Source of the DNA: Clostridiales bacterium
GTDB taxonomy: Bacteria > Bacillota > Dethiobacteria > Dethiobacterales > Dethiobacteraceae
Direction of reading: 5' to 3'
Assembly (NCBI GenBank): GCA_018335855.1
Contig: JAGXRM010000038.1
Location: 62,001-126,000 of the forward strand
Length of the DNA stretch: 64,000 bases
The translations under genes and the position numbers were made by a program. Positions 33,263-41,563 of the stretch are shown here, piece by piece. Position 1 is the stretch's first letter, and the number at the start of each line of letters is the position of its first letter. The notes beneath the pieces were generated by a model. That model was not told the DNA's origin. It saw nothing but the letters and a program-made list of their open reading frames with translations, and made no database searches.

Positions 33263-33652
33263 TTACATTACTTTAAACGGCGAACCTCTGCCTCCACGCT
33301 TCGACTCTGTGTTACGGCGAAGATCCTGAAGTCTCTCATCACTGTCTTTCATAAACTTATTCAGCTTATCCTCAAAGGACAAACGGGGGACTCTGCTGTG
33401 GGACCCGCGGTCACCGCTGCTGTTGGCCTGCTTAATAGAAAGGCCAATTTTACCTTTTCCATCAATGGAGAGGATTTTTACTTTGACTTTATCCTTTTTC
33501 TGCAGATGCTCGTTAATATCCTTAACATAGGTATCTGCAACTTCGGAAATGTGCACAAGGCCGGTTTCCCCATTGGAAAGTAGGATAAAGGCTCCAAAAT
33601 GGGTGATTCCCGTGACCACCCCTTCAACAATGGCTCCCACCACTAAAGACAT
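33263..33652 (-). CDS. yabR: S1-domain RNA-binding protein (YabR family)
   Basis: The 129-residue protein opens with an S1 domain: LVVGAIVEGVVTGITHFGAF, then LVHISEVADTYVKDI and the KDKVKVKILSIDGKGKIGLS tail. A basic, low-complexity C-terminus with many Arg and Ser follows. The family is a ribosome-associated or general-stress RNA binder. Its place next to divIC matches B. subtilis. Confidence 0.92.
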   Translation of the reverse strand: MSLVVGAIVEGVVTGITHFGAFILLSNGETGLVHISEVADTYVKDINEHLQKKDKVKVKILSIDGKGKIGLSIKQANSSGDRGSHSRVPRLSFEDKLNKFMKDSDERLQDLRRNTESKRGGRGSPFKVM

Positions 33653-33733
33653 TAGAAAAAAATTCCCCCTTAAAGATTACTATCTAAACCTATTATACCG
33701 GGTTTAACTCGTTTGTCAAGAATATGCTTTACT

Positions 33734-34096
33734 TTACCGTTGATTCACAGGCGGATTGTCCGCTTCCTGGAAATAAAACAGCAATTCGCCGGGACGAACC
33801 ATTCCCAGTTCCTGCCGCGCCATTTGCTCTACATAGGAAGTTGAATGAAGCTTCTCAATTTCCTTTAGCATTTCTTCATTCTGCAAGCGGACGGCCTGAA
33901 TGTCCGCTTCGATAGATTGCAGAGAGTGGCGCAATTGAACAAGACGACTGTACTGGCCAATAAACAGCGCAGAAAAATAAATGACTGCTAAAACAGCCAA
34001 AACAGGCATCAGGCGAAAACGCGGTAAACGCGGCACCTTTTTCGCTGCCGGTAAATATGTTATTTTTTCCTTTCTGCGCGCAGGCAATTGGCCCAT
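33734..34096 (-). CDS. divIC: Septum formation initiator DivIC
   Basis: The 120-residue bitopic protein has a basic cytoplasmic N-terminus (RRKEKITYLPAAKK), one helix (VLAVLAVIYFSALFIGQY), and an extracytoplasmic coiled coil from about residue 60 ending in QMARQELGMVRPGELLFYF, the DivIC/FtsL-B signature. It acts in the divisome. I prefer the ATG at 34096, preceded by GGGGAG. It lies between yabQ and yabR as in Bacillus. Confidence 0.93.
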   Translation of the reverse strand: MGQLPARRKEKITYLPAAKKVPRLPRFRLMPVLAVLAVIYFSALFIGQYSRLVQLRHSLQSIEADIQAVRLQNEEMLKEIEKLHSTSYVEQMARQELGMVRPGELLFYFQEADNPPVNQR

Positions 34097-34150
34097 ACAA
34101 TTTCTCCCCACATAGAGTAAAACATAATTATGTTTCGCGCAGACTGAACA

Positions 34151-34627
34151 CTATTCCTTCTTTTTCCTATAAAAGATTGCTTTAATTTTATGGCTACCTT
34201 TTCTTATTCTTCTTAAAAACCCCCGAAAAAGCCGTTTACAGAATGACCATACAACCAGAACTCGTTTTGTAATCCAAACGAACGGACGTATAATCGTACG
34301 GACAATCAGGCACATGTACAACATAATTCGTTGCAACAGTCTGTAACAGGGCTTACTTAGCACAATTGCATAAATTACAGCTCCAAACCCTAAACCGATA
34401 AACACATATGCCCGTACCTCTCCCCAACTACTGGATAATAATACAATGAATGTAATCACCGTTATCAAAATCCAGAAAAACAGATCATAAAAAAAGAGTG
34501 CCCGACGAGATGGGCGAAATGTACCCCGTATCACTCTGAGCACATCATAAGCCAGGCCTATAAACATTCCAAGAGCAATAGTCACCGCAAACGCTACAAC
34601 CTGATATGTGACAAAGGTCTCCTGCAC
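34151..34627 (-). CDS. yabQ: Spore cortex biosynthesis protein YabQ
   Basis: The 158-residue protein has about four or five N-terminal helices and a highly basic tail. AFAVTIALGMFIGLAYDVLRV fits the YabQ family. In B. subtilis YabQ is in the spore coat and is needed for cortex formation. It is directly downstream of yabP, spaced 24 bp. Confidence 0.9.
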   Translation of the reverse strand: MQETFVTYQVVAFAVTIALGMFIGLAYDVLRVIRGTFRPSRRALFFYDLFFWILITVITFIVLLSSSWGEVRAYVFIGLGFGAVIYAIVLSKPCYRLLQRIMLYMCLIVRTIIRPFVWITKRVLVVWSFCKRLFRGFLRRIRKGSHKIKAIFYRKKKE

Positions 34628-34651
34628 TGTCGGCCTCCTAATTGATCATTC

Positions 34652-34948
34652 TTATTTAAACAGACGTTCAAAAATACCTTTGCCCCGGTCCCGGAACCTT
34701 TTATCATCGGAGTAAGCCAGTTCTAAAACCAACCCTTCGATGGACAGTTCGCCCTTTTCCAGATTTAACTGTTTAATATGCAACTCTTCTCCGCGAACAG
34801 CAAGCAAACCCTGTTCTGTTTCTAAAATCACTTCTTCATCATCAAAGCTGTCCACATGCAGGACACCGGTGATATCCATGGTTTCCCGGTTATTAATTAC
34901 CAGTCTGTGCTGACTTTGTGGTTTGCCGTATGTATGGTCCATTGTCAT
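34652..34948 (-). CDS. yabP: Sporulation protein YabP
   Basis: The 98-residue protein has the YabP/YqfC fold: HRLVINNRETMDITGVLHVD, SFDDEEVILETEQGLLAVRG, and ELHIKQLNLEKGELSIEGLV. These sequences are almost diagnostic. In B. subtilis it is under SigE control and works with YabQ. RBS GGAGG before the ATG at 34948 is strong. Confidence 0.92.
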   Translation of the reverse strand: MTMDHTYGKPQSQHRLVINNRETMDITGVLHVDSFDDEEVILETEQGLLAVRGEELHIKQLNLEKGELSIEGLVLELAYSDDKRFRDRGKGIFERLFK

Positions 34949-35061
34949 TTTACATTCCTCCTTGGATAATGCGCCCTCTTAATCCATAAATATGAAGTGG
35001 ACAAGAATTTATGCAAAAAAGTTTTATCTAAAGGTTAAACACAGTATCCATATAAAAAATT

Positions 35062-35102
35062 AAAAGGAGAGACCGTTTTTTAATAAAACAGTCTCTCCTT
35101 TT
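35062..35102 (-). terminator. Intrinsic terminator of spoIID-like gene
   Basis: AAAAGGAGAGACTGTTTT and its near-exact complement form a stem of about 17 bp, followed on the minus strand by AATTTTTT. It starts 17 bp after the stop codon. Confidence 0.85.
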
Positions 35103-35118
35103 GATGTATGCCACTACA

Positions 35119-36129
35119 CTAGTCCCAGAGTTTAACGATATTTACATTACGGTAATAGTAGTTCACTATATCTTCTGCGCTTCTCCCTTCCTCGGCCAGG
35201 GCATTGGCACCCCACTGGCACATCCCTACGCCGTGCCCGAAACCGCTTCCGCTCATAACCAGACGGTTTCCTTCTATGCCGATCCTGTTCACAAACGTGG
35301 AGCGCATCACCGTACTATCCAGGCCGAGACGCATTTGCGGACCCGTAAGCTCCACGTCGTTGACACGGAAGCGGGTAACTCTGCCCGAGGGGCCCTTTTG
35401 ATTAATCTCCACACTTGTAATGTTTCCGGGATCCTGTCCTGTCGCCTGTCTCACCACACTGCGAACCTGTGATAACGGAAAGCCAGCCTGCCAGTCTTTT
35501 TGATCTTCGGGAATCACAGGGTCAGCCGGACTGTCCACAATTTGAATATACGGCGGGTTTGGTCCACGAAAATCCAGTCCCTCCCTGGCCAAAGCTGTGC
35601 GCGGTCCAGCGTAAGCATGGAACCAACCTCGGATAAATTGACCACCATGAACGGCTACCTGGCCTCTGGTCGCTTCTACCGCTTCCCGCACATTGTCGTT
35701 AATCCGGGCAGCGTCATACGCCTGAAATTCCTTGATATCTGTGGATGCATGGGCATTGCGTGCCGGCACACCGCCGTTCTCAGCAATTTTCTGCAGTGTG
35801 AAGCTACGGGCAATAATCGCCTGGGCAGCCAACGCTTCCCGTGGCCATGTGGGCTCCATTTCCGCCGCAACGACTCCCATTAAATATTCTTCCATTTTCA
35901 TAGTACGAACCTGATTTTGCTCTGCGATAAACACCCTAAGTTCCGGTTCCACATCTGGCCCCTGATTTATGGGTGCGGGAATGGTAGGTTCAGTAGCTGT
36001 TCTCTCCCTTAGACGCCGGAATTGCTCGGGAAGCGGCGTAAGCTCCGGCGCACGGCGTAACAGCGCACAGCCTGACGTGAATAACACGGTTAGCAGTAAT
36101 GTAATGATCAACAACTTTCGTTTCTTCAT
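35119..36129 (-). CDS. SpoIID/LytB-domain lipoprotein
   Basis: The 336-residue product has a lipoprotein signal (LLLTVLFTSGC) and a SpoIID domain: MEEYLMGVVAAEMEPTWPRE, ALAAQAIIARSFTLQ, HASTDIKEFQAY and GSGFGHGVGMCQWGANALAE. The catalytic Glu of SpoIID lytic transglycosylases fits the conserved VAAEM motif. It removes stem-less glycan during engulfment; whether this copy is the main SpoIID or a paralogue cannot be decided. I set the start at 36129 because AAGGAGG is next to it. It stands between yabP and hup, where Bacillus has none. Confidence 0.9.
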   Translation of the reverse strand: MKKRKLLIITLLLTVLFTSGCALLRRAPELTPLPEQFRRLRERTATEPTIPAPINQGPDVEPELRVFIAEQNQVRTMKMEEYLMGVVAAEMEPTWPREALAAQAIIARSFTLQKIAENGGVPARNAHASTDIKEFQAYDAARINDNVREAVEATRGQVAVHGGQFIRGWFHAYAGPRTALAREGLDFRGPNPPYIQIVDSPADPVIPEDQKDWQAGFPLSQVRSVVRQATGQDPGNITSVEINQKGPSGRVTRFRVNDVELTGPQMRLGLDSTVMRSTFVNRIGIEGNRLVMSGSGFGHGVGMCQWGANALAEEGRSAEDIVNYYYRNVNIVKLWD

Positions 36130-36200
36130 CTTTTTCCTCCTTCTTAATTCCATCCCCTTTAGTATTCGGAGGAACAAAGAAAATATTATGTTTGGACATA

Positions 36201-36229
36201 AAAAAATTAGGCCTTCGCGAAAGGCCTAA
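36201..36229 (-). terminator. Intrinsic terminator of hup
   Basis: TTAGGCCTT, TCGCG, AAGGCCTAA, followed by TTTTTTT on the minus strand, 22 bp after the stop. Confidence 0.9.
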
Positions 36230-36250
36230 TGGTCATCATCTTTTTTTGCT

Positions 36251-36523
36251 TTACTTAACGTTATCTTTTAAAGCTTTGCCGGCTTTAAAAACAGGAACTT
36301 TTACTGCCGGAATCTTAATCGTGTCGCCGGTAGCCGGGTTGCGGCCTTCACGGGCTTTACGGTCGCGAACATCAAATGTCCCGAAACCTATTACCTGGAC
36401 TTTATCACCTTTGGCCAGTGCTTCACCAATTCCGTCAAATACCGCGTTTACCACTTTTTCTGTGTCTTTTTTTGTCAAACCTGCTTTTTCTGCTACAACA
36501 CTGATGAGTTCAGATTTGTTCAC
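36251..36523 (-). CDS. hup: DNA-binding protein HU
   Basis: The 90-residue protein is a complete [22 protein letters not shown] at the start, [20 protein letters not shown] for the DNA-binding arm and [13 protein letters not shown] at the end. It bends and packs DNA. The GTG at 36523 with AGGAGGGAATTTT upstream is the start. In this place Bacillus has yabO and no HU; many Clostridia do have HU after mazG. Confidence 0.95.
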   Translation of the reverse strand: MNKSELISVVAEKAGLTKKDTEKVVNAVFDGIGEALAKGDKVQVIGFGTFDVRDRKAREGRNPATGDTIKIPAVKVPVFKAGKALKDNVK

Positions 36524-36626
36524 AAAATTCCCTCCTATTACCATAATTTAATAACCTAGAATACTTTTAGCATATTCTCTAAAATTTACGTAATTCCTGC
36601 TAATTTTAAAGGTTTTTTCAACCTTT

Positions 36627-38063
36627 TTACTGCTTTTTGGCCTCTTCCCACCATTCGTCAAGTTTCGACAAGGAGTATCCGGAAATTCCTCTCCCTTCTG
36701 CCTCGGCCATTTGTTCCACATAACGGAGGCGTTTGTAGAATTTTTCTGTACTACCCGCCAGTGCCTGCTCCGCATCAACTTTGAGGAAACGAGAAACATT
36801 TACTGCTGCAAAGAGTAAATCTCCGAATTCTTCCACTATTTTTGCCTGATCCTGTTGATTATATGCATCTATTAACTCTTTTAACTCCTCATCCACCTTT
36901 TGCCATGCACCTTTGTCATCAGGCCAGTCAAAACCGGCACTGGATGCCTGCCTTTGTAATTTTTGCGCCCTCAGTAAAGCAGGGAGGTAATTCTCCAGGG
37001 TAAACAGGGAAGTCCGTTCTGTTTTTTCATCTTTTTTGATTTGCTGCCAGCTTTTCATTACATCCCCCGCAGTTGTGGCCGAAGCAGAACCAAATACGTG
37101 GGGGTGACGCCTGATTAATTTTTCCGTGATACCATCCACGGCATCATAAAACGTAAACGTTCCGTTTTCTGACGCGATCTGACAGTGAAAAACCACTTGA
37201 AGAAGAAGATCTCCCAACTCTTCACACAGATCCTTGGCTGAACCGCTGTTAATCGCACCCAGAACTTCATACGCTTCTTCCAATAAGTACGGTTTAAGGG
37301 TATGGTGGTCCTGCTCCCGATCCCAGGGGCAACCCTCTTCGCCGCGGAGACGGCGCATGACGCGCAGGAAATCTGTAATGCCACGCGGGACAACAGGCGG
37401 TAAATAGAATGTGGTCAGGTGGTCGATAAACGGTATGCGGTCCATCTTGTAAAGGGGGACCGTCACTGTTTTTTTCCCGGAAAAAAGCCCGGCACCGCGA
37501 ATAGCGGTGACAGGGTGGTCATCTGGATATATTGAACCAAGCTCCAGCTTAACCCGTGATGCTATGAAACTGTTATATGCCTGCATAATAAGAAGATGTT
37601 TTTCAGGGTAATCAAGTAGCTTGTCCTGCTGCAGGGCGTCAACGACTGCTACTTCTTCATCACGCGGCAGACAAATCTCCGCAGCCATCGCCTCCATAAA
37701 GGAGACAGAAGGAATAATCCGACAACGGATCCCAGCAGCAGGAGCTTTTTTTAGAATAATTTCCACTGCTTTCTCAGCAAACAGCGGACTACCCGGAACG
37801 GCATAGGCAACGGGGCCTTTCTTTCGTGCGGCGTTCATGACGAGATAAGCGATTTTTTGATATGTCTCGTCAAATGTACTGGACTTTTCATAAACAAAAT
37901 CTAATGCTGTATATCGGATTTGATAACGTGTAAGCAATTGCAATCCCGGATGCCTTGCAGTACGCAGATAAACCGATTTTACACGTTTTAAAGTCTTTAA
38001 TGCCCGTAATGTCAGCGCCTGGGGGTCCCCTGGACCGAGTCCGACCAAATATATTGTGCTCAT
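36627..38063 (-). CDS. mazG: MazG/YabN: SAM-dependent methylase domain plus NTP pyrophosphohydrolase
   Basis: The 478-residue protein has an N-terminal tetrapyrrole-methylase-like domain (IYLVGLGPGDPQALTLRAL) and two MazG modules with the EExxE pattern (LLEEAYEVLGAI and CEELGDLLLQVVFH; then VEEFGDLLFAAVNV). MazG removes odd nucleotides; the methylase part has no known substrate. The start ATG at 38063 is preceded by GAGGGG and overlaps spoVB. This is the standard YabN form for spore formers. Confidence 0.93.
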   Translation of the reverse strand: MSTIYLVGLGPGDPQALTLRALKTLKRVKSVYLRTARHPGLQLLTRYQIRYTALDFVYEKSSTFDETYQKIAYLVMNAARKKGPVAYAVPGSPLFAEKAVEIILKKAPAAGIRCRIIPSVSFMEAMAAEICLPRDEEVAVVDALQQDKLLDYPEKHLLIMQAYNSFIASRVKLELGSIYPDDHPVTAIRGAGLFSGKKTVTVPLYKMDRIPFIDHLTTFYLPPVVPRGITDFLRVMRRLRGEEGCPWDREQDHHTLKPYLLEEAYEVLGAINSGSAKDLCEELGDLLLQVVFHCQIASENGTFTFYDAVDGITEKLIRRHPHVFGSASATTAGDVMKSWQQIKKDEKTERTSLFTLENYLPALLRAQKLQRQASSAGFDWPDDKGAWQKVDEELKELIDAYNQQDQAKIVEEFGDLLFAAVNVSRFLKVDAEQALAGSTEKFYKRLRYVEQMAEAEGRGISGYSLSKLDEWWEEAKKQ

Positions 38064-38068
38064 TGGTT

Positions 38069-39688
38069 TCATCCCCTCAGTAAGTGAAGTTTTGCGGCAA
38101 GACGCGCCATTTTGCGTCCTATTTTAGGCACAGCCTCCAGGTCTTCCCTTTGCACGACGCCTAACAAAAAGAGTAACAATACGTAGACAGCGGCACCCAC
38201 TGTGATTGCGGAAAGTGTGGCAATCGCGTTTGCCCTGGACGGGCCGTAGGCTATAAGCATAATTTCCAGTTGTTTATAAACATATATCACCAGAGCCGCC
38301 ATGCCCGTAGAAGCCAGTAAAGGCTTAATGATTGTCTCCATGGGCCGTAAGGACGTTCCGGTAAGGGTCTGTACCTTATAGACATTCATAATGGCTGCAA
38401 CACCAAAGCCAATCACAGTCGCCAGTGCCGCGCCGCGGATATGCACATCCGGCAGTGATGTCAGCGTCCAGGTTAATACAGTTTTAACGGCTGCTCCGTA
38501 TAGCAGGCTGATGACAGGATCCATCGTTTTGCCCAGCCCCTGAAGTATTCCGGACGTTGTTTGATAAAGAGTGAGAAAAAGGACACTAAAAGACAAAACG
38601 GCCAAAACTAAACCCGCTTCCGCGTTTTGAAAAAGCAGGACAGTAATCGGTTCTGCCAATAGATATAATCCTGCAGCAGATGGAAGTGCGAGCAACATAG
38701 TCATCCGTATTGCCATATAAGAGCGTTCCTGAATCAGCCGCATCCTCTGCAGCGCCAGCGCTTCGGAGATAGCGGGCACCAGTGAGATCGCCAGTGCTAC
38801 CGTAATTATAGTGGGAATATGGACAAGAGGGCCAGCCATCCCCGTCAACTGTCCGTATAGCGCAGTTGCACGCCCCGTTTCAAAACCGGCCATATGTAAT
38901 CTTTGCGGAACGATGGAAAGATCAACAATGTTAATAACCGGCATCACCAAACTGCCTAATGTTATGGGAATAGATAAGGCAAAAATGTTGTAGGCGATGG
39001 TAGTATTATGATCCGGGTCTTTGTGGCGTTGACGGCTAAGCCTGGAAAAAAAATCTTTCTTTTGTTTTTGCCAAATTACAAGCAAAATCAACAGGCCGGT
39101 AAATGCTCCGGCTGCCGCCCCAAAGCTGGCGCCGGCTGCGGCGTATTCCAGGCCTCTGGGAAGGAGAATTAACACCAATATGAGGGCAACGACTACCCGG
39201 CCAACCTGTTCCGCAATCTGTGAAAGTGCGGTAGGAAGCATTTGCTGCTGCCCCTGAAAGAACCCGCGATAAGCAGACATGAGAGTTACCAGAAAGATTG
39301 CCGGGGAGATACTAACCAGGGGTAAATACGCACGGGGATCCTGAACCACAGTCCGGGCGAACAGCCCTGCTCCCAGATAGAGAAGCACGGAAATGAAAAG
39401 CCCCGATATGGCCAAAATGGCCAAGGCAACATGAAATACCCGTAACGCCCCACGATAATTACCTTTTGCCATATTCTCAGCAACCAGCTTTGAAATAGCA
39501 ATAGGAATGCCTGCTGTAGAGACAGCCAGCAATGTCGTGTAAATCGGATAGGCCATCTGGAACAACCCAATACCTTCATCGGCAATCAGCATTGCTAAGA
39601 CAATGCGAAACAGTGCGCCGATTAAACGAACGGAAATGCCGGCCAGCGTTAATATGGCCGCTCCTTTAACAAACGACTGCCGTGCCAA
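38069..39688 (-). CDS. spoVB: Stage V sporulation protein B (MurJ/MATE-like flippase)
   Basis: The 539-residue protein has about 14 helices and matches SpoVB/YabM: FVKGAAILTLAGISVRLIGA, VSTAGIPIAISKLVAENMAK, and YRGFFQGQQQMLPTALSQIA. SpoVB family proteins flip lipid-linked precursors, in this case for cortex peptidoglycan. It overlaps the mazG start by a few bases. Complete. Confidence 0.93.
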   Translation of the reverse strand: MARQSFVKGAAILTLAGISVRLIGALFRIVLAMLIADEGIGLFQMAYPIYTTLLAVSTAGIPIAISKLVAENMAKGNYRGALRVFHVALAILAISGLFISVLLYLGAGLFARTVVQDPRAYLPLVSISPAIFLVTLMSAYRGFFQGQQQMLPTALSQIAEQVGRVVVALILVLILLPRGLEYAAAGASFGAAAGAFTGLLILLVIWQKQKKDFFSRLSRQRHKDPDHNTTIAYNIFALSIPITLGSLVMPVINIVDLSIVPQRLHMAGFETGRATALYGQLTGMAGPLVHIPTIITVALAISLVPAISEALALQRMRLIQERSYMAIRMTMLLALPSAAGLYLLAEPITVLLFQNAEAGLVLAVLSFSVLFLTLYQTTSGILQGLGKTMDPVISLLYGAAVKTVLTWTLTSLPDVHIRGAALATVIGFGVAAIMNVYKVQTLTGTSLRPMETIIKPLLASTGMAALVIYVYKQLEIMLIAYGPSRANAIATLSAITVGAAVYVLLLFLLGVVQREDLEAVPKIGRKMARLAAKLHLLRG

Positions 39689-39777
39689 TCCCTCACCCCA
39701 GCTTTACTTGAAAAATTGAGCCTGCAATCCATTTTATTATAGCACAGTAGTAAAAAATAACCACATCATGTCTAAAA

Positions 39778-39807
39778 AAGGGGCGGTAACCGAAGTTACC
39801 GCCCCTT
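39778..39807 (-). terminator. Intrinsic terminator of spoVT
   Basis: AAGGGGCGGTAAC, TTCG, GTTACCGCCCCTT followed by TTTTAG on the minus strand: a perfect 13-bp stem with a TTCG tetraloop. Confidence 0.92.
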
Positions 39808-39824
39808 CTTAGCTTATGTGAAGA

Positions 39825-40379
39825 CTACTGCTCCATTTGCTTAGCCAAAAAACCGGCTGCTGTTTCCACAAGCTTAAGTTCTAAATCACCCATTTTAACG
39901 TCCTTGTCCTTTATCCCGAGGATAACGGCACCGATAGGATCTCCTTCGGAAATAATCGGGGCGATTACTTCTGCGAAAAACTTGGGAACACTGTCTTCAT
40001 CCTCACCTTTGTAGAATTTATGTTCAGCTGTGTTGCTAATAAGCACACTTTTCCTTGTCTCCATAACTTGTTCTACAGCGGAAGACAGTGGCTTACCCAT
40101 AAATTCTTTTTTTGGCGCACCGGATACGGCGATAATTGTGTCCCGGTCAGCGATTAGGGCAATGTGCCCCATCGCTTCATGCAGAGAATCAGCATATTCC
40201 TGAGCAAAATTACCAAGTTCAGCGATCGGCGAATATTTCTTCAGGATCACCTCGCCGTCACGGTCGACAAAAATTTCCAAAGGGTCGCCTTCGCGGATTC
40301 TAAGTGTCCTGCGAATTTCTTTGGGGATGACAACACGTCCCAGGTCATCAATCCTGCGTACAATTCCTGTTGCCTTCAA
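39825..40379 (-). CDS. spoVT: Stage V sporulation transcription factor SpoVT
   Basis: The 184-residue protein has an AbrB-type DNA-binding domain (MKATGIVRRIDDLGRVVIPK, then EIRRTLRIREGDPLEIF) and a C-terminal GAF domain. It tunes SigG-dependent genes in the forespore. Sequence and length agree with SpoVT. It has its own strong terminator. Confidence 0.95.
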   Translation of the reverse strand: MKATGIVRRIDDLGRVVIPKEIRRTLRIREGDPLEIFVDRDGEVILKKYSPIAELGNFAQEYADSLHEAMGHIALIADRDTIIAVSGAPKKEFMGKPLSSAVEQVMETRKSVLISNTAEHKFYKGEDEDSVPKFFAEVIAPIISEGDPIGAVILGIKDKDVKMGDLELKLVETAAGFLAKQMEQ

Positions 40380-40531
40380 GCAGACTTCCCCTCCTTTTTC
40401 TGCAAAGAATTACAGTCTTAACCTCTAGTGATAGTATATATCGAGGGTTATCGTTTTATTCATGATAAAGCAAACAGGAAAAAAAAATGCTCTAATGGTT
40501 GTTCTAACAGTTTTGTTAGTTTGGCTAAAAA

Positions 40532-40570
40532 AATACGGTCTATACGGCATAAGACCGTATAGACCGTATT
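40532..40570 (-). terminator. Intrinsic terminator of the PrsA-like gene
   Basis: AATACGGTCTATACGGT and its complement form a stem of about 16 bp, followed by seven T on the minus strand. The stem contains an internal repeat of ACGGTCTATACGGT. Confidence 0.9.
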
Positions 40571-40591
40571 TACATCACTTTATCGAGTTGC

Positions 40592-41503
40592 TTACAGGAA
40601 AATCTTGACTGATTGCTCAGTGTATAGAGCATCAAAGTATGAATTGAAACTTTCTTCTGCTGCAAACCCACGAGCTTCATCAAGCGACATGACAGACTCC
40701 TCTGTCCGGTTGTGTAGCTTAATTAAATGCCAGCCAAACTGACTCTCTACAGGTTCGGAAACTTCTCCGGCTTCCACCAGCATATTAGCACCGGCCATAA
40801 AATCCCGATCCATATCTTGTGCATCCGGGAGAATATCGTTTCCTAAATAGCCACGGTTCATCGCAACAGACGGGTCAGTGGAAAGTTCTTCAGCCAAACT
40901 GGCGAAATCTTCACCAGCCAACAGTTGTTCCCTGGCATCCAGCGCTTCTTCTTCTGTTTCAAATAGTATATGGCTTAATTCCAGCATGGACGGAACACGT
41001 ACAAAATCAGGGTACCTTTCCATAAAGCTGACAACATCCTCATCCGTAAGTTCCTCAGCAAATGCTGCCATTACTTTATCTGAGTAAAGGCTGCTGCCAA
41101 TAAATGCTTTTAAATCTTTCTCGTCAATTTTTAAGTCTTTTAACTTTTTGTCCAATTCTGATTCAGAACCAAACATCATCGCCATTTGCCCCTTAGACTG
41201 CGCATAAAGAGCATCTGTTTCCTCGGCGGTCACCACAATATTCCGCTTACGGGCTTCCTGTTTTATCAAAACTGTATCTACCATAGTATCGAGGATTTGA
41301 CCCTCCAGGGCGGAACGTCCGGCTTTATCTTTTAGCATTGGTTCCAGTTGCGGCATAAACAATTGTAAAATATTAATATAGGTATCAAGCTGGGCCCGGG
41401 TAATTTTTTCACCGTTTACTTCTGCCACCGCTTTCGAACTTCCGCCGCAGCCGGCCGCGGCTAACAACATGGCTAACAGTAAAAGAACGGCTCCCCACTT
41501 CAT
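40592..41503 (-). CDS. PrsA/SurA-like peptidyl-prolyl isomerase lipoprotein
   Basis: About 303 residues: a lipoprotein signal (LLLLAMLLAAAGC), a SurA N-terminal-like helical domain (AEVNGEKITRAQLDTYINIL), and a parvulin PPIase domain (ELSHILFETEEEALDAREQL, ending in ESQFGWHLIKLHNR). Such foldases help exported proteins fold outside the membrane. I choose the ATG at 41503 (AAAGGACG upstream); the ATG at 41527 is also possible. Location between mfd and spoVT is found in many Firmicutes. Confidence 0.9.
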   Translation of the reverse strand: MKWGAVLLLLAMLLAAAGCGGSSKAVAEVNGEKITRAQLDTYINILQLFMPQLEPMLKDKAGRSALEGQILDTMVDTVLIKQEARKRNIVVTAEETDALYAQSKGQMAMMFGSESELDKKLKDLKIDEKDLKAFIGSSLYSDKVMAAFAEELTDEDVVSFMERYPDFVRVPSMLELSHILFETEEEALDAREQLLAGEDFASLAEELSTDPSVAMNRGYLGNDILPDAQDMDRDFMAGANMLVEAGEVSEPVESQFGWHLIKLHNRTEESVMSLDEARGFAAEESFNSYFDALYTEQSVKIFL

Positions 41504-41563
41504 GACTCGTCCTTTTTTAAACAGCATCAGTGCACTTCCCTTCTGATTTTGGACATAACCCCA

